Shown piece by piece: positions 11,668 through 23,158 of a stretch of 64,000 nt of DNA. Made by a program: the position numbers and the translations under genes. Origin of the DNA: Mesostigma viride (Eukaryota > Streptophyta > Mesostigmatophyceae > Mesostigmatales > Mesostigmataceae); contig RPFO01000715.1 in assembly GCA_009746045.1 (NCBI GenBank), forward strand, positions 409,449-473,448, given 5' to 3'. A model generated the notes under the pieces. That model saw only the letters and a program-made list of their open reading frames with translations, was not told the origin of the DNA and searched no databases. How positions within the stretch are numbered: position 1 is the first letter of the stretch; each line of letters opens with the position of its first letter.

Positions 11668-12728
11668 ATGGCTTCCAGAGCACATCCCTCGCTACTCTCG
11701 TGCCCAAGGTGCGATGAGCGCCTGCACGCGTCGCTCAACTACGTCTGTGATTCCTGCGGCACAGACGCGAGCTGCATGGCTGGAGTCGACACAAGAGAGT
11801 GGTACGCACACGTCCAGAACCGCATTTACAGCTTAGTGAAGCCCACACCTTTCGCCAACAAGTTTTTCAGCGTGTCTCCTTTTCCTGAGCCGATTGAGCG
11901 CACCATGTTTACAAATTACGGGCGCCTAATAGAAAACTGGAGCCGCGAGCGTGAGGATGACCAGGCAGCGCCAAAGAAGCGTAAAGTGCGCCTATTGATG
12001 CTTCCTCGAGACATTCAAGATCTCCTCAAGCAGGCTGTGCCTGGGGAGAATAAATGGGAGGGAGCAGTGTTGTTTTCAGCTGGCAGTGTAGGTGTTGTGG
12101 CCCCTCCCATGAAGCTTGTTTGGACTCAATCTCCCCACCAGGGCATCACCAAGTTGACAGTTCACTTCAGCTGGGTCGTGGTAAACCCAATGGGGAGTGT
12201 GAATGTGGCTAGGGATCATCAATTCAACGAGCTTGCTGCCAACGGGTTGGGGGGGAGGAACACGGTAGAAGGGGTGAGGAATTTTGTCCAGCGTGTGGCT
12301 GCCTCGCGTGCCTTAGACAGGAGCACAGCCAACTGCACTGTGCCAGCCATCCCACAAGCCACACGCGATGCAGCCATGCAATGGCTTTTGAATAACCCAC
12401 CTCCTGCCTCAGCACCAATGAACTGGCGTGCTGACTTGCTTGGCAATGAGGGTAGCGCTAGCGGGAGTGAGGAGGAGGAGGCTCGCCCTGTCACACGTGC
12501 ACGTGCTCGGCGTGCTGCTGCACCTAGGCTGCCTCGCCGTGTCACTGCTCGTGATGTGCGCATCACAGGCCCGCTGGGGGGAGGGTGAACACATTGAGCG
12601 ACGTGGAGCTGGCCCAGATCACCCCTGCCTTCCAGCGGTTTAGAGAGGCACTGCTGGTAAACAACCTCGGTCACTGGGCCAACAACATCGACTGGTGCCT
12701 TCTCCGCCAAGTCAACTATCGTCCTTGA
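11668..12728 (+). CDS. N-terminal protein or exon of the CACAACGG transposon; function unknown
   Basis: The ATG at 11668 opens 306 codons ending at 12588. Residues about 12 to 35 hold a cysteine set (CPRCDERLH then CDSCG) likely to bind zinc. A basic PKKRKVRLL stretch (about residue 107) resembles a nuclear localisation signal. An acidic and arginine-rich tail (GSEEEEARPVTRARARR) follows. Right at the G-run 12575-12585 a second frame (VNTLSDVELAQITPAFQRFR) continues to a stop at 12728, so a one-base slip in the run or an unseen splice is likely. It precedes the putative transposase on the same strand and could be its DNA-binding N-terminus or a separate accessory protein. I do not recognise the family. 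Confidence 0.6.
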
Positions 12729-12939
12729 GCACTCCCCAGTTTTGTGGCAGGTATGGACCTTGCCTTTAATATAGTGCATGCCTGGCACTTGTGTTGCTGC
12801 TTGTGTGATGATGACGCGGCATTTTAATGTGCATGCAGAGCATGAAGCAAGGCTCGGGAAATCATGACAACCGCCACCATGCAAGGGGCTCATCTGGGAG
12901 GTTTAGGCCAACTCAGGTGTCCACCGTCACGCCTGTCAG

Positions 12940-15164
12940 CACTTCGCAGCCACGCGCAGCACGGAACCAAGACTTGTTCAGTCGCTTAGAAGGCAGCTCA
13001 AGGCAGCACTGCATGATGTCAGCCTTGGCAAGGATCGTGAGACTAAGTTGACAGCAAAAGTGGCAGAGCTGGAGGATGAACTCAAGAAGAAGACTAGAAG
13101 GATGGGAGTGTTTCTTCAATCCGCTCATGGCTGGAGGGGCCGTGCCATACCAGCATCACTTAGGGTGGGCAGGAAGGGCAAGGGGGGCAGGAAGGCTGGG
13201 TATCATCCCCCAAGGAAGGCAGACTTGTTGCCACAGGACGATGCTAGGCGGGCACGTTTGCTGTCAAGCGATGTTGCTGAGTTTCTGCAGCAGAGGTATG
13301 GGGAGGCAGAGTCGCTTAAGGTGGATGCGCTGGTAGCATTTCACAAAGCCTACCCCGATATGTCCTCACAAGTCGTGCACGCTGCTGGCATCGACAAGGC
13401 TGTTGCAGAACAGGCTTTCGCCAAGGTCAGAGAGCACTGGAATGCTGAGCTAGCTAGTTACTTGCAAGGCAGGCTACAGCTAGGGAGGCGTGACTACCAG
13501 CTTGCCAGGATGTGACTCCTTGTCTCACACCTATGACGAGGAGGAGGGGGTCTGGGTACCGGTGAAAGTCATGGACGTTGAGATGCCCATGCTGCCTAGT
13601 ATTTATGAGTTGGAGAAGCTGCGGCAGTCCATGATCGTCCCAGCACAAGTAGAGCAGCGTGATGATGGCCTATTTGTGAGCAGGTCACTGCATTATGCCC
13701 TGGAGAAGGAGATCACCCACCTTGAGAACAAGTTTGGCAATGTCCTGCATGAGGATGGCGTCTTGATACAGGTCATGGCAGATGCAGCCTCACTCTCTCG
13801 CAGCCAGAAGTATGTCTCCATAGTCATCCATGTGTTGCCTGCAGACCTGGAGCTGGCAAGGGGGTGTCCGATGTCATCCCCCACCGACCTGCACTCAATG
13901 GTCATGTATGTGGGCTCTGATAGCAACCATGGTGCGCTAAAGGCCTGCTATGCTAGGCTCATCCGAGAGTATGGGGAGGTCCTTGAAGCGGAGGGGGTGC
14001 ACTTAGGTGATGGGAGGCGCGTGCCGGTTGTCAGGATGCTCGGGGGGGGGACAAGGCATATGTGAATGCAGAGAGAGGGCAAGCAGGATGCTCACACCAG
14101 TACCCTTGCAACAAGTGCACATGCCCCAAGGCCAAGTTCGGTGACCTGGAGGCATCCAAGCACTTCTCACCCCGCACTGTGCAGCTGGCTAGGGAGCTAG
14201 CCCACGATGTGCAGGTTGATCCCACTGCCCCTTTCAAGTGCCCCAGCCCTCACTGCGGCAAGGTTTTCCATACCCAGGCAGAGCTCAGAGCCACAGAGCC
14301 AAGGAACGAGAGCAAGGCAGGGCAGCATGCCCGGGACCACTTTGGCCAGAAGTGGGGCTGCACCCCTCTCCTCCCCGTTGAGCACTGTGAACACCCAACC
14401 TGTCTTCTTCACTGCCTTCTCAATAATGTATGTGCACTCCTGGATAGGACCATCATGGCACGGATGCATAAGGGCGAGGAGGCAGAAATGCTGAAGGTGT
14501 TGCATGATGAGATGGGCGTGTTTATTAAGGAGAAGTATGTGAAAGCACCATCTAAGAATGCCAGTGCTAAGGCAGTTGAGAAGCCACATGTCATTGGAAG
14601 GGAGGCTGAGACCTTGCTGGACAAATTCCATCTGTGTGTGGACATTGTTTGCCAGCACAACGCTGATGAGGATGCAGAGTCGCATGTGGACAGGGAGGAG
14701 CTGACCAGGGTGTGGCAGGGTTTGAAGGATGTCTGGGAGGCCCTGTGTGACTTTGATGATGATGGGCCAGGGGGGCCCAAGCGGGAGGCAAAGGCAGCCG
14801 AGGTAGAGGAGCTGGCAGCCACTTATGTTGCCTCTTTCATCTCTTTCACTGCCCCCGAGCATGTCACCACATACATGCACGACCTGGTGGCCCACATCCC
14901 ATCTCAGATTCGTGAGTTGGGTGACCTGCGCCTGTTTTCGGGGGAGGCCTTAGAACACCTCCACCATGTGAACAAGGTGACCTATGCACACCGCTCTAAC
15001 AAGCGTGTCAAAACTGGGACTGACAAGCGTGGAAGGGCCATGGGCGTTGGTGCACTTGCGCAGAGCATGCATGCTGGCATGGTGCGCCAAGAGTTGGCAC
15101 ACCGACTCTGCATGCCACTTTCCTATGCGGAACAACGAGCAAGGAAGAGGATGCTGGATCACAT
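12940..15164 (+). pseudogene. Transposase-like gene with RAG1/Transib/CMC-type catalytic layout, frameshifted and split by a CACTA element
   Basis: Three successive frames join. About 12940-13511 gives a coiled coil (KVAELEDELKKK) and a basic region. 13512-14045 continues to a G-run at 14041-14049. 14050-15164 gives the C-terminal part. Putative catalytic acids are D at 13781-13783 (MADAAS) and D at 13919-13921 in GSDSNHGAL. The third is E at 14944-14946 or 14953-14955 in SGEALEHLHHVNK. Zinc-type pairs are CNKC (14107-14118) and H-x4-H in YMHDLVAHIP (14878-14895). This order, with an SDxxH-like second acidic site and HxxxxH just before the final E, is that of RAG1/Transib and the related CMC transposases. 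Assignment rests on motif memory. The reading frame stops at the CACTA insertion and resumes at 29037. Confidence 0.6.
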
Positions 15165-15180
15165 CACTAGGAAGTCGGAA

Positions 15181-15545
15181 AAAATTCGTCCTGATATTTC
15201 TTGATATCGTCCTGAGTTTTTTTTTGAGAAATCCTGAGAAATCCTGAGAAATCCTGAGATATCTTGAGATTGTCTTGAGATCGTCTTGAGATTTCCTGAG
15301 ATTTTTCCTGAGATTGCCCTGATTTTTCCTGATTTTTTTCGTCTTCACAAAATCTGGTAAGTGCACACCTCGGGTCCTGAGATTTCTGGTGAAAAACTCA
15401 GGTCTTGAGATTTTGACTTTGTAGTGAAAATCTCAGGACAAAATCTCAGGACAATCTCAGGACAATCTCAGGACAAAAAAACGAGTAGAATCTCAAGAAA
15501 ATCTCAGGACAAAAAAACGAGTAGAATCTCAAGAAAATCAAGAAC
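15181..15545. repeat. Left subterminal repeats of the CACTA element
   Basis: Many copies of TCCTGAGA or ATCTCAGGAC on either strand in AT-rich DNA (for example AATCCTGAGAAATCCTGAG near 15230 and the AATCTCAGGACAATCTCAGG type near 15440). In En/Spm such subterminal motifs bind TNPA. That role is inferred here. Confidence 0.8.
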
Positions 15546-16096
15546 ATGCACAGGCGAATTCTCCAGCCATTCTGGGACAAAAAAATGGTGTTATCAGGGA
15601 CCAACAGAAATACGACAATGCAAGATGATTACAACAGGGGCATGACTCACAATCAGTGCATTTATTACATTGATAAATATCATGTTACAGCTTGCATACA
15701 TCATCCACAGCAAACATGCTGTCAACTGACATTCGTAGTCATGTCTTGCTGAAAGGGAAAAACTGATTCATTCTTGGAATCAGGGAAGTTTGTGTACATC
15801 TTCACACAATTCTTCACGAGAAGAGTTCTCATGCCTCTCCCATACTGTTCAGAGTCCGCATGTTTCGTTCTACGTGCTCCTGCACGTAGGAGCACAATTA
15901 AGAAGGACAAAGCAGCAAGGCAGGGCCAGAATCAGAAAGGCTGCAGGATGTGCAAATGTACACCAAATCCAAAATGACGAGACAGTAAAAAATCACGCTC
16001 GTACACGAGACAAAAAAATCGCTTTGTAGTGCAAAAAAATGGAATCCTGTGCACCCTGATCGTGAAAACTTACAGCTATTCCAAAACTGGCTGGAC

Positions 16097-19000
16097 TCAG
16101 TTTGATGCCATGCCTTCTGCCTTCTGGCCATTCAGCAGCTCGCAGTGTTTTGCTTGTGCCGCGCTGTCCGGGGTATTTTCCTGCACGCAAACAGCAGAGA
16201 GTTTGGACCATTGGGTTGCGCAAGTAGTCAGAAAAAGAATACACAACAAAACCGCAATGCAAACTAATCAAGGCATCCACAATTATAAAGACGGTAACAT
16301 TTCCGTATCTAGGAGCTGCGGAACTTACACATGGGATTGGTAGGCTTGAGCAGGATTCTGTCGGTGCAGATCTCTCCGCTTGTTTGTTGATGATGGCGTT
16401 CTTCTCAGCGAGCTCCTCTTGCATTTTTTTCAACTGCAACATCATGTTGCATGGCAAGCACGGATTCCACCGATGACTCTGGTCCTCCCGTGGAGGGTGG
16501 CAGTGGGGCCGGAGGGGCTGGCACGGCCGTGGAGGGTGGCAGTGGGGCCGGAGGGGCTGGCACGGCCGTGGAGGGTGGCAGCAGTGGGGCCAGAGGGGCT
16601 GGCACGGCCGTGGAGGGTGGCAGTGGGGCCGGAGGGGCTGGCACGGCCGTGGAGGGTGGCAGCAGTGGGGCCAGAGGGGCTGGCACGGCCGTGGAGGGTG
16701 GCAGTGGGGCTGGCACATCCGGGGGGAAGGCACTTGACTCGTGTTCGTTTCTTCTGCCTTTCCAGGCAGGTCGTTCACCGTAACATTGCCCAACATCACC
16801 CATGAGAGCTCGCCAGACCCCTCCTCACCGTAGTGCAATTTCCTCAGATCAAAGCAATACCTTGATTCTGGCTCATCCCCGTTAGGAAACGCAAGCGTCC
16901 ACGGGGACTTGTTCCGTGGCTTGACCATAGCAATGCGGCCTACATCCCACACCAACTCATCCCCCAATCTCAGCTGCTTGCGCGCCTTCAGCAACCATTT
17001 TTGAGCTATGATGGTGCCAACCGGTACGTTGGTCGTTGTCACCTCTGCTGGAAGAGGCACCACAGTGGCCTGAGGGAGCACCTGCTTGATGTAGTGCATC
17101 AACCCCAGATCTGAAGGTGGTGGGCACTGAGCACGTGTCTTAGGTGCTGTTGGCGGCTGTGGAAGGACGGCAATGTTCTCTTCTAGAGGCTGCGGCGATG
17201 GCAGGACTGGATCATTTGTTGCAGATGGGGACTTGGTCTCTGTTGATCCGCGCCGGCCGGGCCTTGGAAACTGGCGCTGGTGTCATGCCCTTCCTCTTTG
17301 AAGAAGCCTGCGAAGGCACTGCACACATCAATTGCAAAAGAGAGACTTTGTTGGGATCATAAAAACAAACAGGGAATGCATTTACAAATGGGAAACGGGG
17401 AAGCTGCTGGTGAATGGGGGTTAGTTTATGTATTAAAAATATAATTACTTACAGCAGAGTGAAATCACTCAAACCAAAGCAAACGCCCAGCTATAAACCT
17501 ATATACAGAGCCATGTCAAAGCTCTATACTACGATAAGACCAATGGAAACGCCTAACGGGAGGAACCTAATAGCCCTGCTGCACCGCAAAATCAGCCCGC
17601 GTACGGCGGAGCATGATGTCCGCCATGGCCCGAGTCAGCGCCACCGACAAGCGCTGACGCCAATATGACGTCCAGGTCCGCGCCGACCATGGGGCCCGCT
17701 GGCCCTCCAGGTCCAGCCGGTCCTCCCGGAGCCGGCAACACTCCTTGAAGAAGGCGGAGGTCAGGGGCCCCATGGCCCCAAACTCCTCCAGGACAAAGGG
17801 CACCACACGATGGTGCCCGACGTCGCCGTAGGCCAGGAGCTTGGCCCGCTCCGCCCGGTCCGCCGTGTAACCTGCCGTGAGGGAGGCCCCAGCCACGTGG
17901 CTAAGAGCCAAGGGCCGCGCCACCGAAACGTCAATAAGCAGATGCCGGCCACCCCCCTCAAAGTCCAGCACCACGATGTCAGGCCGGTGGTTGGGGGAAT
18001 AGAAGGCAGCGCCATCCGCATCCTCGGACCGGATGTTCGCGTGGGGGAAAACCGACCGAATCATGGCGAGCACCACCGTCAGGAGGACAGTGTGCAAATA
18101 CAAATACCAATTCTGATTCTGTTGGCCCCCCATGCAGGCAAGGTAGTGAGTCCCCGTGGGATCCAGCGGCTGCCCACAGCTACCACAAGGCCGCCCGGCC
18201 GGAACAAGAGGCTGCGGGGCAAATAGCTGGTGCCGGAGCGCCACCGAGTAGTGGCTGGGAGCCAAGGCGAATGGGGGGGCCATGGGAAGAGCACGAAGGT
18301 ACGCCGAGCCCACACTCCGCAAGGAAAGCGAGAACAGCCACGCACGTCCCTGGGCGTTGAGGTCCGCGAAAAGAGCAATCCAATCAGCCGTGTGCAGAAT
18401 ACCCGCGTAGGTTTTCTGGTGTTTATCGATGACGCGAGCAGGGAATGCGGCGGGAGATTGAACGGAGGCGACCGAGGGAGTGCCGCGAGGGAGGTGGCGC
18501 TGTACCGCCTGAGCGGCACGGACGGGAGAACAGGCCTGCTGGATCTCAGCATAGGCCTCCTGGATGGCGGTGACGAAGGGCAAAGGGCTGCTGGGGTCCA
18601 GGAGGTCAGGCGCTGCCGTTGCCAAAAGGGGCAGGAGCCGGCAGCTTTCCGCCCACGACTGAGCGACGGAGCCCAAAAAGGCTGCTGGGGCCAGCCGGGC
18701 GGCACGAGTCAGACCGCAGCCACCCATCCGTGCAGGCAGGGAGGCAATGCGAATAGCATGTGGCGGGAGGTCGGGGCCCGGGACCAGCTGCGCCAAGGCC
18801 GACTGGATGCGTTCGTCGTGGCCCTCGGCGGCCAGCCGGACCTGAGACGGAAGAGCGCCCCGGAGCCAGTGAACGACGCGAGGGTGAGCGCAAAACCACA
18901 GAAGCAGACCCTTGGTCTGTGTCAGAAATATTGAGACTTGTAGGTCGAAAACGATAGTGACAATTAAAGATTACGCTTTATTATCATTGCATATTAAATC

Positions 19001-22000
19001 CCGGACTACCACCGTTTGTCCACCAAAACCATGATGTGGCTCCCGGGTGGGGACCATAAGCGTCAGCCATACCTCATGGCTCAGACCTTAGGTAAGTGCA
19101 ACGTAGGTTGCGTCTTCCTCTTATGCACAAAGGTGCACAAAGTGTGAGTGCTCGACAGGCTGGCACAAAGATTGCGTAGCTTATCTGAAATGTGCTGAGA
19201 ATGCGTTACGCAAGCCAGATTCCGTTAACACTCTCTAGTCGAGTAGTACGACTGAATAGTACGCTAGCTATAGGTCGTAGGACCCTGAACGTACAAGTCT
19301 TGATATAATGTGCCGGTTCTCGTAGCTTCGGCACTAATATCTTAGTCACTCCGTGACCAAATCATGAGCCGTAACATGACACGTGCTCACTGTCCCAACA
19401 CTGCATAATACTTTGCCGATATTAATTATGGCCACAAATACGGCAGGCGGGTGCGATTATTAGGGACGCAACCCTAATACCTCCGTTTACAATGGATGGC
19501 CTATATGAAATATATTAACGGCAGGCAGTTGGGCACACAGGGTGAACTTCACCCCTGACACCCCCCTTGCACAATGCCTAAAGTGAAGACACTATGCAGG
19601 TACAATAGGGCCAACAGTTTCTCCCCGCTCAATTCAGGCAAGAGCCTAAAAAGCTGGGTGGGGCAGCCAGGTATAAACTGGCTCTCACACACCCCTTGTT
19701 CAACTTAAGCCGGTACACGCTCTGGTAAATCCAATGGTATCAAAATGCCCCCCTTGTTGGGTAGTTGGTAGGACTTTCTAGGTATAATAACCAGCACATT
19801 CCCCTTACCCAGGAAGCTTGATCACGATGAACCAATGTACCCATTGGGCATGAACATAAAGGAGAATTAAGACATGCACAAGCATGCCAACGCGGGGCAC
19901 AATGCGCCCCCCCCCATGCTTTCAAAAGGATAAGCAATAACCAAAAAGGGCATCGGAATCAAAAAATTCCGACCTCTTCATTTCCATAGACAGCGCTGGC
20001 TTCTCGGCTCCGGGATCCCCGATGCCGCCGGCTCAATTCGCATAAAGATCGAGCACTTAAAACTCGAGCGAAACAGCGCCTTCCAACCGCACCCAAAAAA
20101 AGATAACCACAAAGCTCGTTTTCGGCTCACGTTCGCTCCTGGCATGGATTGAACTTGGATCTTCTGTAGCGCCAGCCTTCAATCGGCATGTCTGCCGCAG
20201 CTGCACTCACGAAATCTGGTGCTTTTGCTGGAATCAGGAAATATATGGCCCAGCGGCTCTGTAGGCCGCGGCCGACTGGCCTCTTCCAGGCCGAGTGTGC
20301 GGCTTGCCAACAACAATGCCGCGAACTTCCGGGTAATATTCCATGACGTTACTTGCGTATCTCGCTAATTCGTAGCATGTCACGTTCTTCATCTTAACCC
20401 TAAGGTTTTTCTGTAATGGTTTTGTGTCAGAAATATTGAGACTTGTAGGTCGAAAACGATAGTGACAATTAAAGATTACGCTTTATTATCATTGCATATT
20501 AAATCCCGGACTACCACCGTTTGTCCACCAAAACCATGATGTGGCTCCCGGGTGGGGACCATAAGCGTCAGCCATACCTCATGGCTCAGACCTTAGGTAA
20601 GTGCAACGTAGGTTGCGTCTTCCTCTTATGCACAAAGGTGCACAAAGTGTGAGTGCTCGACAGGCTGGCACAAAGATTGCGTAGCTTATCTGAAATGTGC
20701 TGAGAATGCGTTACGCAAGCCAGATTCCGTTAACACTCTCTAGTCGAGTAGTACGACTGAATAGTACGCTAGCTATAGGTCGTAGGACCCTGAACGTACA
20801 AGTCTTGATATAATGTGCCGGTTCTCGTAGCTTCGGCACTAATATCTTAGTCACTCCGTGACCAAATCATGAGCCGTAACATGACACGTGCTCACTGTCC
20901 CAACACTGCATAATACTTTGCCGATATTAATTATGGCCACAAATACGGCAGGCGGGTGCGATTATTAGGGACGCAACCCTAATACCTCCGTTTACAATGG
21001 ATGGCCTATATGAAATATATTAACGGCAGGCAGTTGGGCACACAGGGTGAACTTCACCCCTGACAGTCTGCGAATCATGAAGGCGCGCAATCAAGGGCAG
21101 TACCTCAGTGCGTGCCTCGAGGGCGGCCCGCAGAGCATCGATGACAAACGCGGGGTCGCCAACCGGAACGCCGAGGACATCCAACCCATGGAGGCGCTCG
21201 TCCCGGCCCAAGAGCTGGGGCGGAAAGCCGGAGCAATCACCTTGGGGCGAGTACACCGCGCACTTGGCAAGGGTCAACTGGAGGTTGATGTCGGCCACCG
21301 CGGTCTGCAGTTAGTTTATGTATGCTATGGTGGCAAACGAACATAGCAAGGTCTTAATAAGGTTGAGCGAAAAGAATATTAGAGTGCATCGTCAGTGCAG
21401 AAACTGAGATACTTGCTAAGTAAAATACAGGTATGCCAATGCAAAAAGAGACAAGAATAAAACAACCACGATTGGAAGTGTTCTGATATTACTTACAGGG
21501 AATGGCCTGCTGCGTCACAGGTTCATCACCAGCAGCCCCCGGAGTGGGCTGGGGCAGGGCCTTTGAATCGATACATGGAGATTCGCATGCCAGCAGAAGC
21601 GATAATTGCTTCGAATAGTGGGGCTTCACATTTGGACCTGGTTCAGGTGCCAGGATGGGCACCAGCACCGGTGTCACTGTGCCAGCCACGTCCACGGCTG
21701 GATGAAAAAGGAAAGACACATGCAATTAAAGAAGTCAAAAGTCAGCTTGAATGAAACACAAAGAAAACCAATATACACAAAACGTGTGGGACTTCATAAA
21801 GATAATAATGCACAAAGTTGAAGGGTAAATACAGGCAAATTGATACGTTGTAAGTTTCCATGAAGCAACAGTAAGGCCCGTATACCAAAGGGGAAAAAAA
21901 GGGAACTTACGTGCCAGCACGTGGGCAGATGGACAGCCTGGCATGGGTGGTGGTGGCATGGCCACGCCGGAGAGGGGGTGCCGGCACGGCGCTCATCTGC

Positions 22001-22922
22001 TGGTCGAACTGCGCGTTGATAGCGTCGATTTGGGCCTGCAAAGCTGCAATCTTGGCGGCCCTTTCAGCCTCGAGGGCTGGAGGCAGCTGCATGGTCCCGG
22101 CGGTGACTGCAGCAGGCTTGGCTTTTGACGACGACCTGCCGGTTGCAGTTTTCTTTGCTTTTTGGACGCCCAGCTGTGGTGTTCACCATGAAGAACAAAG
22201 CACAGCATCCGATGGAACATAATAATGCACTCGATCAGAAAACTATCGATGGCCATACGGCGAGTAGAAAGTACGGTTGCACTACAGATTGCTGACTGCA
22301 CTCGTCATACACAACGGATGCATACCAAGACACGGCAGTTCATGAGTATTCTTTGTTTAATTACCTGTTTGGGCTGGTTGGTTACGCAGGCAAGCGGGGC
22401 ACGTTGCTGTTCAGCCTTAGCCACTCTGTTGGCAGCTCTCTTTGCCGCTAGCTGGCCTCGTGCTTTCGGTAAGATAGACGCCTCGCTAGCTCCCTTTCAA
22501 CTATCGCTTCAGGCTCAGCCAAAGCAGGAGGATCGGGGAGAGGCTTCACTGCGGTTGTCGCCTCTGTCGGTCCGTTCAGGACTTCATTCAGTTTCCTGCT
22601 GCTCTCCGCCGCAACGGCTGCAGAGTAATGGCCTTTGCATCATTTAACTCGTCCTGGGCCAGTGCTGGTAAGAATTCACAACAAATCGCCTTGATCCGAG
22701 CACAAACATCCTCAGCAGTTCTTGATCTTGGTCCTTCTTTGCTACACCCTCCAGCAACCACTCCTTCGATTGCGCCGCGACGACTTCCCTAAGAGTCCGC
22801 AGCCGACAATCGGCTTGCACATGCTTCAGAGGGTGTAGTTCTACGGACTTGGAGGCACGAAATTTGCCCACTTTACTGGATCGGCGGTGATCCCCACCAT
22901 TCTTCCCCACTAACCAGACCAC
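16097..22922 (-). CDS. Second CACTA-encoded gene (TnpA position), multi-exon, model incomplete
   Basis: Minus-strand coding pieces separated by GT-AG introns: 22922 to about 22690 (DHRRSSKVGKFRASKSVEL), pieces at about 22623-22370, 22171-21911 (KAKKTATGRSSSKAKP, then a coiled coil AAKIAALQAQIDAINAQ) and 21700-21499. Next comes about 17102-16332 (MMHYIKQVLPQATVVPLPAE, a proline/histidine repeat, then a coiled coil KKMQEELAEKNAIINKQ), and a last exon ENTPDSAAQAKHCELLNGQK ending with TGA at 16099-16097. One intron (21498 to about 17326) holds the inserted LINE. Frames in the 22.6-22.4 kb part do not join cleanly. Coiled coils plus basic segments and divergence from the transposase suit a DNA-binding accessory protein like TNPA. 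No domain is recognised. Confidence 0.5.
16483..16725. repeat. 39/42-bp coding minisatellite
   Basis: About six alternating 39- and 42-bp units (GTGGAGGGTGGCAGTGGGGC core). Both unit lengths are multiples of 3, so the minus-strand frame of the second CACTA gene is kept and reads Pro/His/Cys-rich repeats. Confidence 0.85.
17420..17433. repeat. Left target-site duplication of the endonuclease LINE
   Basis: GTTAGTTTATGTAT here is repeated exactly at 21310-21323, bracketing the LINE insertion. Confidence 0.85.
18915..18919. repeat. Target duplication GTCTG, left
   Basis: GTCTG here and at 21066-21070 flank the LTR element exactly. Confidence 0.9.
18920..19560 (-). repeat. LTR copy 1 (641 bp)
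   Basis: TGTCAGAAATATTGAG to CTTCACCCCTGACA. No difference from LTR copy 2 was noticed on reading through. Confidence 0.95.
19561..20424. other. Internal region of the LTR element, no gene seen
   Basis: 864 bp with only short open frames. It begins CCCCCTTGCACAATGCC and ends CTGTAATGGTTTTG. I see no Zn knuckle, protease or RT motif. Confidence 0.8.
20425..21065 (-). repeat. LTR copy 2 (641 bp)
   Basis: Same length and sequence as copy 1 by eye, followed directly by GTCTG. Confidence 0.95.
21310..21323. repeat. Right target-site duplication of the endonuclease LINE
   Basis: GTTAGTTTATGTAT, identical to 17420-17433. Confidence 0.85.
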
Positions 22923-23158
22923 CCCCAGCCGACATTAACGCGTTTGCGTGCTCCATCCTTGGCGCCGTTGTCATTTCTTAATGACAAGGCGCAAGTTTTG
23001 AATCCGCACAACGGCACTGTGCTAATTGCGGGTGTCAATTTTGCGCGGCAAAAAGGAACTCCGTCCGATCTTGGCCCATCTACCGTCAATCATCTCTCCC
23101 GGCGGAAGTCGACAGGATCTTACTTTAGGAGCGAATCCTGCTGATCTGAACGCCATGG

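Larger units (their letters stand above)
18920..21065 (-). mobile_element. Non-autonomous LTR retrotransposon (2146 bp)
   Basis: Two 641-bp LTRs (18920-19560 and 20425-21065) start TGTCAG and end CTGACA. They look identical by eye and are flanked by the 5-bp duplication GTCTG. The 864-bp internal part has no gag or pol frame. A purine run (AAGGGGG read on the minus strand) abuts the LTR at 19561, suggesting minus-strand orientation. I could not identify a tRNA primer site. It is a TRIM/LARD-like element needing proteins from elsewhere. Confidence 0.93.
17434..21309 (-). mobile_element. 5'-truncated LINE (restriction-like endonuclease type), interrupted by an LTR element
   Basis: Minus-strand retroelement bounded by the 14-bp duplication GTTAGTTTATGTAT. 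Its 3' end is at 17434 with an A/T-rich end (AATTATATTTTTA), and about 130 bp of 3' UTR precede it. It is 5'-truncated inside the reverse transcriptase thumb region. It sits in an intron of the minus-strand CACTA gene. Confidence 0.85.
17567..21309 (-). pseudogene. LINE ORF C-terminus: RT thumb, zinc knuckle and putative restriction-like endonuclease (split by LTR element)
   Basis: The minus-strand frame runs 21309-21066 (KCAVYSPQGDCSGFPPQLLG, then LGVPVGDPAFV) and, after removal of the LTR element with one GTCTG copy, continues in frame as DSQTKGLLLWFCAHPRVVHW into 18914-17567. It then shows RIASLPARMGGCGLTRA, a CGSCGQPLDPTGTHYLAC zinc motif, HRPDIVVLDFEGGGRHLLID (a PD-D type nuclease core), a downstream AKLLAYGD lysine, and VVPFVLEEFGAMG. 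This order of CCHC followed by RPD, D and K is that of restriction-like endonucleases in R2, NeSL and Dualen/RandI LINEs. The frame is open to TAA at 17567-17569. It is non-functional here because it is truncated and split. Confidence 0.8.

Noticed and set aside
20130..20270. tRNA-like segment (AGTTCAATCC box on the minus strand) inside the LTR element
   Set aside because: No acceptor stem pairing and a poor anticodon arm; the box match alone is too weak to call a tRNA or SINE.
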